Positions 8,420 to 16,106 of a stretch of DNA of 64,000 bases are shown in pieces. The stretch's first letter is position 1; each line of letters begins with the position of its first letter. The position numbers and the translations under genes were made by a program. The stretch is from Lentzea albidocapillata subsp. violacea (GTDB lineage: Bacteria; Actinomycetota; Actinomycetes; Mycobacteriales; Pseudonocardiaceae): the NCBI RefSeq assembly GCF_900100275.1, contig NZ_FNET01000030.1, positions 1 to 64,000 of the forward strand. The letters are read 5' to 3'. The notes beneath the pieces were generated by a model that saw only the letters and a program-made list of their open reading frames with translations, had not been told where the DNA came from and searched no databases.

Positions 8420-9388
8420 TCAGGCCGTGACGACGACCTTCGCTCGCGCGTGTTCCGACTCGACGTGCCGGATGGCGTCGGCCACGTCGGTCAGCGGGTA
8501 GGTCCGCTCGATGATCGGCACCAACTGTCCCGACTCCGCGAGTTCCCCGAGCGCGGCCAGGTTCTCCTTGCTGGGCTTGGCTTCCAGCACCACGAGCCGC
8601 TGCCGCGAGAACGACGCGAGCAGCTTGCCCTGGATGATCAGCCGGTACGGTCCGAACAGCGCGCCGCCGGTGAAACTGCCGCCGCCGGACAGCACCAGCG
8701 TGCCGTAGTCGGTGAGCAACGCCCGCAACTCTCCCATCGACCTGTTCCCCACCAGGTCGAAGACGAGGTCGTAGCGTTGCCCGGAGCGGGTGAAGTCCGT
8801 CGTCCGGTAGTCGACGACGTGGTCGGCGCCGACCGAACGGACCTGCTCGACGTTGCGCGTGCTGCACACACCGGTCACGATCGCCTTGCGCGCCTTGGCG
8901 ATCTGCACCGCCATCAGCCCCACCCCGCCGGACGCGCCGTTGATCAGCACCTGCTGCCCGGCCCGCAGTTCTTTCAGGCCCATCCACGCGGTGTTGCCCG
9001 CCAGCGGGAGCGTCGCCGCCTGTTCGAACGTGAGGTTGGGCGGCTTGTGCTGCACCAGGTTCGCGGGCACCCGGACGTACTCGGCGAAGGACCCCTCGAC
9101 CTCGCCGAACACCTCGTCCCCGACCTGCACCATGCCGCCTGCGCCTGGCCCGGTCTCCTCGACCACGCCCGCGAAGTCCATCCCCCGGATCCGCGTCTTC
9201 GGCCCCTTCAACCCCAGGAACAGCCGCGCGAAGTACGGATCACCGCGCATGATGTGCCAGTCGGCGGCGTTCACCGACGACGCCCGCACCCGCACCAGCA
9301 CCTCGCCGGCGGCGGGCACGGGCCGTTCGACCTCCTGCAGTTCCAACACGTCCGCGGAGCCATATCTGTCCTGGACGATCGCCTTCAT
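8420..9388 (-). CDS. NAD(P)-dependent MDR-family oxidoreductase (quinone-reductase type)
   Basis: A 322-residue medium-chain dehydrogenase/reductase. The ATG at 9388 gives MKAIVQDRYGSADVL, the standard start of this group. The Rossmann signature is LINGASGGVGLMAVQIAK (about 145). The structural and catalytic zinc ligands of alcohol dehydrogenases are absent, which fits NADPH:quinone/zeta-crystallin-like reductases. Gaps to the LRR gene upstream (53 bp) and esterase downstream (65 bp) on the same strand allow but do not prove co-transcription. The substrate is not predictable. Confidence 0.85.
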   Translation of the reverse strand: MKAIVQDRYGSADVLELQEVERPVPAAGEVLVRVRASSVNAADWHIMRGDPYFARLFLGLKGPKTRIRGMDFAGVVEETGPGAGGMVQVGDEVFGEVEGSFAEYVRVPANLVQHKPPNLTFEQAATLPLAGNTAWMGLKELRAGQQVLINGASGGVGLMAVQIAKARKAIVTGVCSTRNVEQVRSVGADHVVDYRTTDFTRSGQRYDLVFDLVGNRSMGELRALLTDYGTLVLSGGGSFTGGALFGPYRLIIQGKLLASFSRQRLVVLEAKPSKENLAALGELAESGQLVPIIERTYPLTDVADAIRHVESEHARAKVVVTA

Positions 9389-9441
9389 CGCGGCCTCCCT
9401 CGCTTGTGCAGGAAGGTAAGCGGCGGCGACACCCCGGCACA

Positions 9442-11415
9442 TCAGGGACGCCCCCTAGGGTCCCCCGACACCACCTTGCGGGCGAACTCCTCGGCGGCGG
9501 CGAACGCCTCGGCGTACCGGGTCAGGCGCTCGGAGCGGTAGTCCTTCGTCGGCGGGTCCCAGTCCTCGTTCTCGCCGGAGAGGTACCTGATGAGGTCGAC
9601 GTGTGAGAGGAACGCGGCCAGCTCGGGACGTCCGGTCCTGATCAGTTCTTCGAGCTGGTCACGGGGAAACCCGCACGAGCTGCGATGACCGTGGTAGTCG
9701 TCGACCACGCCCAGGTACAGCGCGTCCAGGTTCGGGAACGACTCCGGCGCCACGACCTCGGCCGGCAGCGGCACGCTGTCGCGGCGGTGGTGCGCGGTCC
9801 AGACGTCCTGTTCCAGGTCCAGTTCGAGAAGTCGTTGTGCCGCGCGGGATCTGGCCAGATCGACCAGGCCGTCGTCACCGATGACGTTCTCGTGCAGGTT
9901 CAGTTCCCACAACTGCGGCAGCACCGCCCAACCAGCGAGCGCACGCGCGCCGTCGGAGCCGATGTTGTTGTGCGCCAGGGAAACGCTCTCCAGATGAGGG
10001 ACGTTCGGCGGTAACAACGCCGGGTCACCGAACGCGCAGTCGTCCAGTACCAGCGTCCGGAGGGTGCGCCAGGCGGGTGCGTCCGGGAGCTGCGGCAGGT
10101 CGCCCAGCGGGTTGCCCGACACGTCCAGGAACTCGAGCGGCAGCTCCAGCACCGGACGAAGACCGGCCGGTGTGAGACCCGTGGCCGAGAGGTTCACTCG
10201 CTTCAGGCCCTTGTGCCGCGCCGCGGCCTGAGCACCCGCATCGCCGAGCGGCTGTGGCCGCACGCGGCTGTAGTGCGGCGACCCGATCGCACAACCGAAG
10301 TCGAGGTGTTCGAGTGCGGGCATGCGTGCGGCGAGCAGCCTTCGCGCGCCGTCCGGGCCGAGGTAGTTCCCGCGCAGGCCCAGGTGACGCAGCCTCGGGT
10401 ACTCGGCGGCGAACGCGTCCGCGATGCGGTCGGTGGCGACGAGCCCGGTCAGCGTGAGCTTCTCGATGATCGCGGCCTCGGTGGCGCCCAGGACGCGGGC
10501 GATCACGTCGTCGCCGCCCGGCAGTTCCGCGAGGGACAGTTCGGTGAGCTGCCCGAGCACGCCGCCGGCCGCGGTCAGTCCGCGCGCACCGCCCCTGTTC
10601 ATGTGCGATCCGTGCACGGTGAGGCTGCGAAGGTTCGTCAGTTGCGCGTGGGAGAAGAACTCCTCGGACGCGATCTCGTCCTGCTCGTTCGCCTTCTTGC
10701 CGCAGCGGAACCCGATCTCGAGCCGGTCCAGTGCGGCGAGTCCGTCGAATCCGGCCAGCTCACGTGCCTCGTCAACGCTCCGCACGAGCACGGTGACCGA
10801 GGTCAGGTCCGGCGCGAAACCGTTGCGCAGCAGGTGAATCAGGTCGGCCGCGAGCAGGCCGGCGTGCTTGAGCCTGGTCGGCCGCTCGATGCGCAGCGGC
10901 GGGTGGTCGAGTCCCCAGAGGCTTTCCCACACCCGCACGACCGTCAACGACTCCAGCCGGGAGACCGCCTCGCTCGCCGCGAACCGCGCCATCGGTGCCT
11001 CGTCGACCTCCCACAGACCGGCGAACTCCACCGAACGCAGGTTCTGCCAGTGGTCCGCGGTCTCGGCGAACGCCGCCACCTGGTGCTGGCCGTACCGGGC
11101 GAACTTCAGGCCGGTGACGGCACGCACCTCCGCACATGTCCGCGGGTCGGGCAACTCCAGTTCGCGCATCCCCTGGCGGACACCGCTGCCGAGGTCGAGC
11201 GAGCGGACGAGCGGCCACACCGGTTTGGTGAAACCGGACTGCAGCGCTGCGATCCAGGAGTACGGCGCCTGCCGGGTGTCGTCCGGCCAGGAGGCCAGCT
11301 GTTCCTCGCACCACGCAAGGAGATCCTCGCCGGACCTCGTCACGGCGGCACAAAGCGCGCGGAACGCCAAGAGACTCGGCGTTCCGCGCAGCGTTCTTGC
11401 GATCTCTTCGTTCAC
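9442..11415 (-). CDS. Large leucine-rich-repeat protein
   Basis: A 657-residue protein without signal peptide or membrane segment. The GTG at 11415 was chosen because the longer frame would run into the NmrA-like gene on the same strand. After ~90 residues of unassigned helical sequence, LRR-type units run almost to the end. Clear examples are LRHLGLRGNYLGPDGARRL, LKRVNLSATGLTPAGLRPV, LESVSLAHNNIGSDGARAL and LWELNLHENVIGDDGLVDL. The 26-28-residue spacing and N-x-I/L-G-x-D-G-A pattern resemble RNase-inhibitor-type repeats. Codon 468 is TTA (10012-10014). LRR proteins mediate protein binding; no partner is evident here. Confidence 0.82.
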   Translation of the reverse strand: MNEEIARTLRGTPSLLAFRALCAAVTRSGEDLLAWCEEQLASWPDDTRQAPYSWIAALQSGFTKPVWPLVRSLDLGSGVRQGMRELELPDPRTCAEVRAVTGLKFARYGQHQVAAFAETADHWQNLRSVEFAGLWEVDEAPMARFAASEAVSRLESLTVVRVWESLWGLDHPPLRIERPTRLKHAGLLAADLIHLLRNGFAPDLTSVTVLVRSVDEARELAGFDGLAALDRLEIGFRCGKKANEQDEIASEEFFSHAQLTNLRSLTVHGSHMNRGGARGLTAAGGVLGQLTELSLAELPGGDDVIARVLGATEAAIIEKLTLTGLVATDRIADAFAAEYPRLRHLGLRGNYLGPDGARRLLAARMPALEHLDFGCAIGSPHYSRVRPQPLGDAGAQAAARHKGLKRVNLSATGLTPAGLRPVLELPLEFLDVSGNPLGDLPQLPDAPAWRTLRTLVLDDCAFGDPALLPPNVPHLESVSLAHNNIGSDGARALAGWAVLPQLWELNLHENVIGDDGLVDLARSRAAQRLLELDLEQDVWTAHHRRDSVPLPAEVVAPESFPNLDALYLGVVDDYHGHRSSCGFPRDQLEELIRTGRPELAAFLSHVDLIRYLSGENEDWDPPTKDYRSERLTRYAEAFAAAEEFARKVVSGDPRGRP

Positions 11416-11489
11416 CCGCCCGAACCTACTGCGGGAGCTACTCGCCCGTCTGGTCTTCGACCATGTGCTCGGCGTACCGGCCCAGAGGT

Positions 11490-12236
11490 TCAGTTCCCGG
11501 CTGCCAGCCACTCCCGCAGGCTGGTCGGCTGCAGCTGCGCGCCGTCGTTCGGCACGAGCTGCTTGCCGGTCAGCAACGTGCCGAAGTACTTGGCCCGCGG
11601 GTCACCGACGACCTCGCGCGGGTCCTCGCGCTGCGTCAGCACCGTGCGGATCCAACCGTCCATTGTGAACTCTTCCGGCCCGCCGATCTCCAGCACGCCG
11701 TTGACCGGCTCGGTCGCGGCGGTCCGCGCGACCACCGCGGCGACGTCGGACGCGGCGATCGGCTGGACGCCACCGTGCGGGAGGTGCACGGCGCCGTCCA
11801 GCTCGGCGGAGTTCGCGATGGCACCCGCGAACTCGAAGAACTGGGTGGCGCGGATGATCGAGTACGTGAGGCCAGACTCCCTGATGAGCTTCTCCTGCGC
11901 CACCTTCGCGCGCAGGTAGCCGGACTCGGGCAGCTCGTCCGTGCCGACGATCGACAGCGCGACGTAGTGGCCGACGCCCGCCTCGGCGGCGGCCTTGGCC
12001 AGGTTCGTCGTGGCCGTGGTGAAGAAGTTCATCACGTCGTCGTCGGCGAACGACGGCGAGTTCGACACGTCGACCAGCACGTCGGCGCCCTTCAGCACCT
12101 CCTCGACGCCCTCTCCGGTCAGCGTGTCGACGCCGCTGTTCGGGGACGCCGGCACGGCGTCGTGGCCGTGCTCGCCGAGCCGCTTCACGACCTGGCTGCC
12201 GATCAACCCGGTGCCGCCGATGACAACGATCCTCAT
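11490..12236 (-). CDS. NmrA-like NAD(P)-binding oxidoreductase/epimerase, ECF41 partner
   Basis: A 248-residue atypical SDR. The N-terminal dinucleotide motif is VVIGGTGLIGSQVVKRL; LSIVGTD and a YLRAKVAQEKLI segment match the NmrA/YbjT group. It has no signal peptide. It lies 80 bp downstream of the ECF41-type sigma gene, behind a sequence that nearly matches the described ECF41 promoter. ECF41 sigma factors are usually linked to carboxymuconolactone decarboxylases, oxidoreductases or epimerases (COE proteins), and this gene fits the oxidoreductase/epimerase class. The physiological substrate of COE proteins is not established. Confidence 0.88.
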   Translation of the reverse strand: MRIVVIGGTGLIGSQVVKRLGEHGHDAVPASPNSGVDTLTGEGVEEVLKGADVLVDVSNSPSFADDDVMNFFTTATTNLAKAAAEAGVGHYVALSIVGTDELPESGYLRAKVAQEKLIRESGLTYSIIRATQFFEFAGAIANSAELDGAVHLPHGGVQPIAASDVAAVVARTAATEPVNGVLEIGGPEEFTMDGWIRTVLTQREDPREVVGDPRAKYFGTLLTGKQLVPNDGAQLQPTSLREWLAAGN

Positions 12237-12286
12237 GGGCCCGTCCCTCTCGTGATCCCCGCCCCGTGCGGGTGTTCACGAGCTAA

Positions 12287-12313
12287 GACAGGACAGGGCC
12301 CGAAGTTGTGACA
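12287..12313 (-). promoter_or_regulatory. Predicted ECF41-type promoter of the NmrA-like gene
   Basis: On the minus strand TGTCACA (12313-12307) is followed by a 16-nt spacer and TGTC (12290-12287). The published ECF41 target consensus is TGTCACA-n16-CGTC, so the -35 and spacing match exactly and the -10 differs at one base. It sits directly after the sigma gene's stop (12317) and about 50 bp before the NmrA-like start (12236). This makes the NmrA-like gene the probable direct target. The match is visible; activity is inferred. Confidence 0.82.
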
Positions 12314-12316
12314 GGC

Positions 12317-13183
12317 CTACTGGAACGCGGCCAGCTTCTCCGGGTTGACCAGCCACAACACCTGGTCGATGCCTTCCGCGGACGCCGTCACGGTGATCAC
12401 CGCGTAGGTGCCGTCGGCCTTGCGCAGCCGCACGGCGGTGAGCCCGTTCGCCTCGACGAACGACGCTTCCGCGCCGGCCCAGAACGACGGCGCCCAGCCC
12501 GAGATGATCTTCGCCAGCGAGGCCGCGCCGAACAGCGGGCGACCGGCCGCCCGGATCCCGCCGTTGCTGTCCGAGTAGCTCACGACGTCCTGCGCGAACA
12601 GCTGCTCGAGCGCCGCCAGGTCACCGGCCTGCGCCGCCGCCACGAACGCCTCCAGCAGCCTGCGCTGGTCCGCGCGCTCGACGGGCACCCGGCGTTCGTC
12701 CGCGAGGTGCTTGCGCGCCCGGCTGACCAGCTGGCGCGTCGCGACCTCGCTGGTCTGCACGATCTCGGCGATCTCCCGGTACGGGTAGTCGAACGCCTCG
12801 CGCAGCACGTACGCGGCGCGTTCGGTCGGGGTCAGCTTCTCCAGCAGCATCAGCACCGCGAGTTCGAGCACCGCGCCCCGCTCCGCCCCGACCTGCGGGT
12901 CCGCGGAGGTGTCGACGGGTTCGGGCAGCCACGGCCCGACGTAGGTCTCGCGGCGGGCCCGCGCGGTCTGCGACTCGTTGATCGCGAGCCGGGTGATCGC
13001 GGTGGCCAGGTACGCCTCGGGGTTGAGCACGGCGGCGCGATCCGCGAGCTGCCAGCGCAACCACACCTCCTGCACCAGGTCCTCGGCGTCGGCCACGCTG
13101 CCGGTCATGCGGTACGCGATGCCGAACAGCCTCGGCCGGGCCGCCGCGAACACCGACTCGGCCTCGTCGAGCTGCTGCGTCAT
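12317..13183 (-). CDS. RNA polymerase sigma factor, ECF41 (SigJ-like) group
   Basis: A 288-residue sigma factor. Region 2 is RLFGIAYRMTGSVADAEDLV followed by QEVWLRW; region 4 includes YREIAEIVQTSEVATRQLV (about 145-165). The ECF41 linker signature WLPEP is at about residue 86. The C-terminal ~115 residues form the SnoaL/NTF2-like extension and end in NPEKLAAF. In this group the extension acts as a built-in regulator, replacing a separate anti-sigma factor, and none is seen nearby. The NmrA-like partner is next downstream. Confidence 0.92.
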   Translation of the reverse strand: MTQQLDEAESVFAAARPRLFGIAYRMTGSVADAEDLVQEVWLRWQLADRAAVLNPEAYLATAITRLAINESQTARARRETYVGPWLPEPVDTSADPQVGAERGAVLELAVLMLLEKLTPTERAAYVLREAFDYPYREIAEIVQTSEVATRQLVSRARKHLADERRVPVERADQRRLLEAFVAAAQAGDLAALEQLFAQDVVSYSDSNGGIRAAGRPLFGAASLAKIISGWAPSFWAGAEASFVEANGLTAVRLRKADGTYAVITVTASAEGIDQVLWLVNPEKLAAFQ

Positions 13184-13282
13184 CAGCCACCCCTCTCCTC
13201 ACGGCAACGTTAGCGCCGCCCGCCTCACTCGAACGGACCAGGGCAAACTGATCCCGCGACCACCGAACGCCCCAGCCCTCCG

Positions 13283-13405
13283 ATGCGCGCTGGGGCGAGC
13301 AGGTGTCGCTGCGGCTGGTGATGAACCACCTGTGCCACGAGTGCGCGGCACAACGGCCACGCGGACTTCCTGCGCGAGGGGATCGACGGCGTCACCGGGG
13401 CGTGA
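13283..13405 (+). pseudogene. DinB/DUF664-family gene remnant with a frameshift
   Basis: Only the 3' tail of a DinB-like gene remains. One frame reads WGEQVSLRLVMNHLCHE (about 13289-13341). The sequence continues in another frame as RHNGHADFLREGIDGVTGA and stops at TGA 13403-13405. Joined, these match the typical C-terminus of DinB_2/DUF664 proteins (mycothiol-dependent transferase-like), whose usual length is about 165 residues. There is no start and no metal-site N-terminus, so it cannot be functional. The rest of the 13184-13547 gap holds no recognisable gene. Confidence 0.65.
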
Positions 13406-13547
13406 GGGCTGCGCGCGACGTGCCAGGTGTCCGCGTCGCGGCTCACCCCGAACGGGGGCGCTCGCCGCGCCGTGAGAAACACCGTGTGCTCGAATGTCGA
13501 CTTCCAGAGGTCTCGTTCGTCCTTGGACCGACGACTGGAGGGCACGC

Positions 13548-13919
13548 ATGCACTACATGTTCCTGATCTACAACTGCGTAGACCGGCCGCAACCCGGTGA
13601 CCCGCGGTTCGAGGAGATCCTCACGCGGGTCAACGCGTTCGCCGACGAGTGCCGCCGCCGGGGCGCGTTCGTGGCCGGTGACCCGCTGAAACCCGTCACC
13701 ACCGCGACCACGGTGCGGGTGCGGGACGGCAAGGCGCTGCTCACCGACGGGCCGTTCGCCGAGACCCACGAGCACCTCGGCGGCTACTACCTGCTCGACT
13801 GCCGCGACCTCGACGAGGCGCTGGAACTGGCCGAGATGGTCCCGCAGGCGCACTTCGGCTCGACGATCGAGGTGCGCCCCGTCGACCACATCCCCGGCCT
13901 GAACCACGGGGTGACGTGA
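13548..13919 (+). CDS. YciI/DGPF-domain protein, ECF42 partner
   Basis: A 123-residue protein with the DGPF motif in [20 protein letters not shown] (about 63-82). The ATG at 13548 follows GGAGG; the frame is open further upstream without a better start. DGPF proteins are the conserved genomic partners of ECF42 sigma factors. Here the stop overlaps the sigma gene's GTG start (GTGA, 13916-13919), so the two are co-translated. The molecular role of DGPF proteins is not established; related YciI proteins are small ferredoxin-like folds. Confidence 0.92.
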   Translation: MHYMFLIYNCVDRPQPGDPRFEEILTRVNAFADECRRRGAFVAGDPLKPVTTATTVRVRDGKALLTDGPFAETHEHLGGYYLLDCRDLDEALELAEMVPQAHFGSTIEVRPVDHIPGLNHGVT

Positions 13920-15109
13920 GCGACCTCGCGTCGGCGGCGGTCGAACGGGTCTACCGCGAGCACCGGAGCCGGATGCTCGCGGCGTTGGTGCGGGCCCTGG
14001 GCGACTTCGAGCTGGCCGAGGACGCGCTGCAGGAGGCGTGTTCGCAGGCGTTGCGGAAATGGCCACGTTCACAAGTGCCGGACGACCCGTTCGCCTGGCT
14101 GCTCACCGTCGCCCGCAACCACGCGCTGGACCGGCTGCGGCACGCCCAGATGGCCCGCACGAAGCTGCCCACACCGCCCGCGCCGATCACGATGACGGAG
14201 AAGCAGCTCGTCGACCTCGGCGACGAACGCCTGAGTCTGATCTTCACCTGCTGCCACCCGGCGCTCGCCGAGGACGCGCGGTTAGCGCTCACACTCCAGG
14301 CGGTCGCAGGATTCACCGCCGCGCAGATCGCCAGGACGTTCCTCGTCGCCGAACCCGCGCTGGCCCAGCGACTGGTCAGGGCCAAGCGTAAGATCCGCGA
14401 CGCCGGGATCACCTTCGAGGTGCCCGCCGACCACCTGCTGCCCGAACGGCTGCAGGGCGTGCTCGGCGTCCTCTACCTGATCTTCACGCGCGGCTACACG
14501 ACGGCGGACACCTCGCTGCGGCTGGAAGCGTTGCGGCTGGGCAAGCTCGTCGCCACGCTGATGCCCGACGAACCGGAGGCGCACGGACTGGTGGCGTTGA
14601 TGCTGCTGCACAACTCGCGCAGCGCCGCACGGCTCAACGCCGACGGTGATCTCGTGCTGTTCGAGGACCAGGACCGGACGCTCTGGAACGCCGGCGAGAT
14701 CTCGGAGGGCATGGCGCTGCTCGACCGGGCGCTGCGCTTCGGCTCGCCCGGCCCGTACGTGCTGCACGCCGTGATCGCCGCCCTGCACGTGCAGGACCCG
14801 GTGGACTGGGCACGCGTGGCGGCCCTCTACGCCGAACTCCTCGCGGTGGCACCGACTCCGGTGATCGAGCTCAACCACGCGGTCGCCGTCGCGATGACCG
14901 ACGGACCGCTGGCGGGACTGGAGTTGATCGACGGGATCACCGGGCTCGACAACTACCACCTGCTGCACTCCGCCCGCGCCGACCTGCTGCGGCGCCTGGG
15001 CCGGCGGTCCGAAGCCGTTGTGGCGTACCGGCTGGCCTGCGAACTGGCGGCGAACCCGGCCGATCGCCGGTTCCTCGCCGGACGCCTGCGTTCCCTGGAG
15101 GTCTCCTGA
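13916..15109 (+). CDS. RNA polymerase sigma factor, ECF42 group
   Basis: A 397-residue sigma factor. Region 2 is in [20 protein letters not shown] followed by [18 protein letters not shown], and region 4 in [20 protein letters not shown] (about 125-145). A ~220-residue C-terminal extension with a DUF6596/TPR-like helical repeat pattern follows, as is typical of ECF42 and required for its activity in characterised members. No anti-sigma gene is present. A TTA leucine codon at 14282-14284 (codon 123) may make translation depend on the bldA tRNA. It overlaps the DGPF gene by four bases. Only about 0.7 kb separates it from the ECF41 gene. Confidence 0.93.
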   Translation: MSDLASAAVERVYREHRSRMLAALVRALGDFELAEDALQEACSQALRKWPRSQVPDDPFAWLLTVARNHALDRLRHAQMARTKLPTPPAPITMTEKQLVDLGDERLSLIFTCCHPALAEDARLALTLQAVAGFTAAQIARTFLVAEPALAQRLVRAKRKIRDAGITFEVPADHLLPERLQGVLGVLYLIFTRGYTTADTSLRLEALRLGKLVATLMPDEPEAHGLVALMLLHNSRSAARLNADGDLVLFEDQDRTLWNAGEISEGMALLDRALRFGSPGPYVLHAVIAALHVQDPVDWARVAALYAELLAVAPTPVIELNHAVAVAMTDGPLAGLELIDGITGLDNYHLLHSARADLLRRLGRRSEAVVAYRLACELAANPADRRFLAGRLRSLEVS

Positions 15110-15243
15110 CGCGGCCAGCCGCCGTCGGCGCCGCTCTCGGCCACTACGACCAGGGCCGGAAAAATCTCGGCGGCTCATGTCGAGTTCCGGCGCATTCGAT
15201 CGTCCTTCGCTCGTCAGTCACGGCAACCGAAGGAGCGATCGAG

Positions 15244-15579
15244 ATGTCCGGACAGGTCAACTGGTTCGAGCTGCCCGCCGAGGACACCGCGCGGGCACGG
15301 GCGTTCTACGCGGGCGTGTTCGGCTGGGAAACCAGCCCCATGGGCGAGGACTACCACGTGGTCACGAACGGCGCGGCCGGCGCGATCGCGGTCCGCGACG
15401 CCCAGCTCACCCAGCCGCGGATCTACTTCCACACCACGGACATCGACGCGTCCGTGCGCAAGGTCGCCGAACTCGGCGGCAAGAGCGACGACGTGCAGAC
15501 CGTGCCGGATGTCGGCCGCATCGCCCACTGCGCGGACGACCAGGGCACGCTGTTCAGCCTGTACGAGCCCAAGGTCTGA
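15244..15579 (+). CDS. VOC (glyoxalase/bleomycin-resistance-like) protein
   Basis: A 111-residue single-domain protein of the vicinal-oxygen-chelate fold: an N-terminal beta-alpha module VNWFELPAEDTARARAFYAG followed by VFGWE, and a second module IYFHTTDIDASVRKVAELGG leading to GTLFSLYEP. The ATG at 15244 has GAAGGAG at a good distance. Family members are enzymes, drug-binding proteins or small-molecule sensors. The metal triad is not fully conserved, so no reaction is proposed. It stands between the ECF42 module and the frameshifted MarR gene. Confidence 0.85.
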   Translation: MSGQVNWFELPAEDTARARAFYAGVFGWETSPMGEDYHVVTNGAAGAIAVRDAQLTQPRIYFHTTDIDASVRKVAELGGKSDDVQTVPDVGRIAHCADDQGTLFSLYEPKV

Positions 15580-15646
15580 CCCGAGAGGCAGGCGTGCCGA
15601 GTTCGTCCTCTTCGGACTCGGCCGCCGCCGGGTTAGCATCGCCCCC

Positions 15647-16059
15647 ATGCCCGATGTCGGCGTCCTTTCCGCGCACCTGCTTCCGGGTTCCAGAAAGAGC
15701 TCTTCACCCGCCTCGCCGAGGCTGGCCACGAGCACCTGCGCCCGCGCCACGGCGCCGTCATGGCCTACGTCGACAAGGACGGCACGCGCGCGAGCGAGCT
15801 GTCCGAGCGCTCGGGCCAGCACAAGCAGGTCGTCGGCACGCTGATCGACGAGCTCGAACGCCTCGGCTACGTCGCCCGTCGGCCCGATCCCGCGGACCGC
15901 AGGGCGAAGCTGGTCGTGCCCACCCAACTCGGCCTCGACCAGATGGCTCAGGCCAGGAGAATCGTCTCCGAGATCGAGGCACGGCTCGCCGAACTCGTCG
16001 GCCGCGATCGGTTCGGCGAGTTCAAAGCGGTCTTCACCGAGATCACGCGCGGCTGTTAG
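15647..16059 (+). pseudogene. MarR-family regulator with an apparent -1 frameshift near residue 14
   Basis: ATG at 15647 starts MPDVGVLSAHLLPG in one frame. From about 15688 the family sequence continues in another frame, FQKELFTRLAEAGHEHLRPR, and runs through an intact winged helix (ASELSERSGQHKQVVGTLID, then ELERLGYVARRPDPADRRAK) to TAG 16057-16059. One base appears to be missing around 15685-15690. Without repair, the first in-frame ATG is 15760, which removes dimerisation helix 1. A TAGCAT box at 15634-15639 sits just before the ATG as a plausible -10. This is either a real mutation or a sequencing error; the rest of the gene looks undamaged. Confidence 0.72.
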
Positions 16060-16106
16060 CCGGTCACCACGTTCGGTCAGGCACAGGTTCACCCCGTGCC
16101 GCGCGG

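Noticed and set aside
8355-8987. Upstream extension of the carboxylesterase frame.
   Set aside because: It overlaps the quinone-reductase-like gene in another frame on the same strand and carries no conserved sequence.
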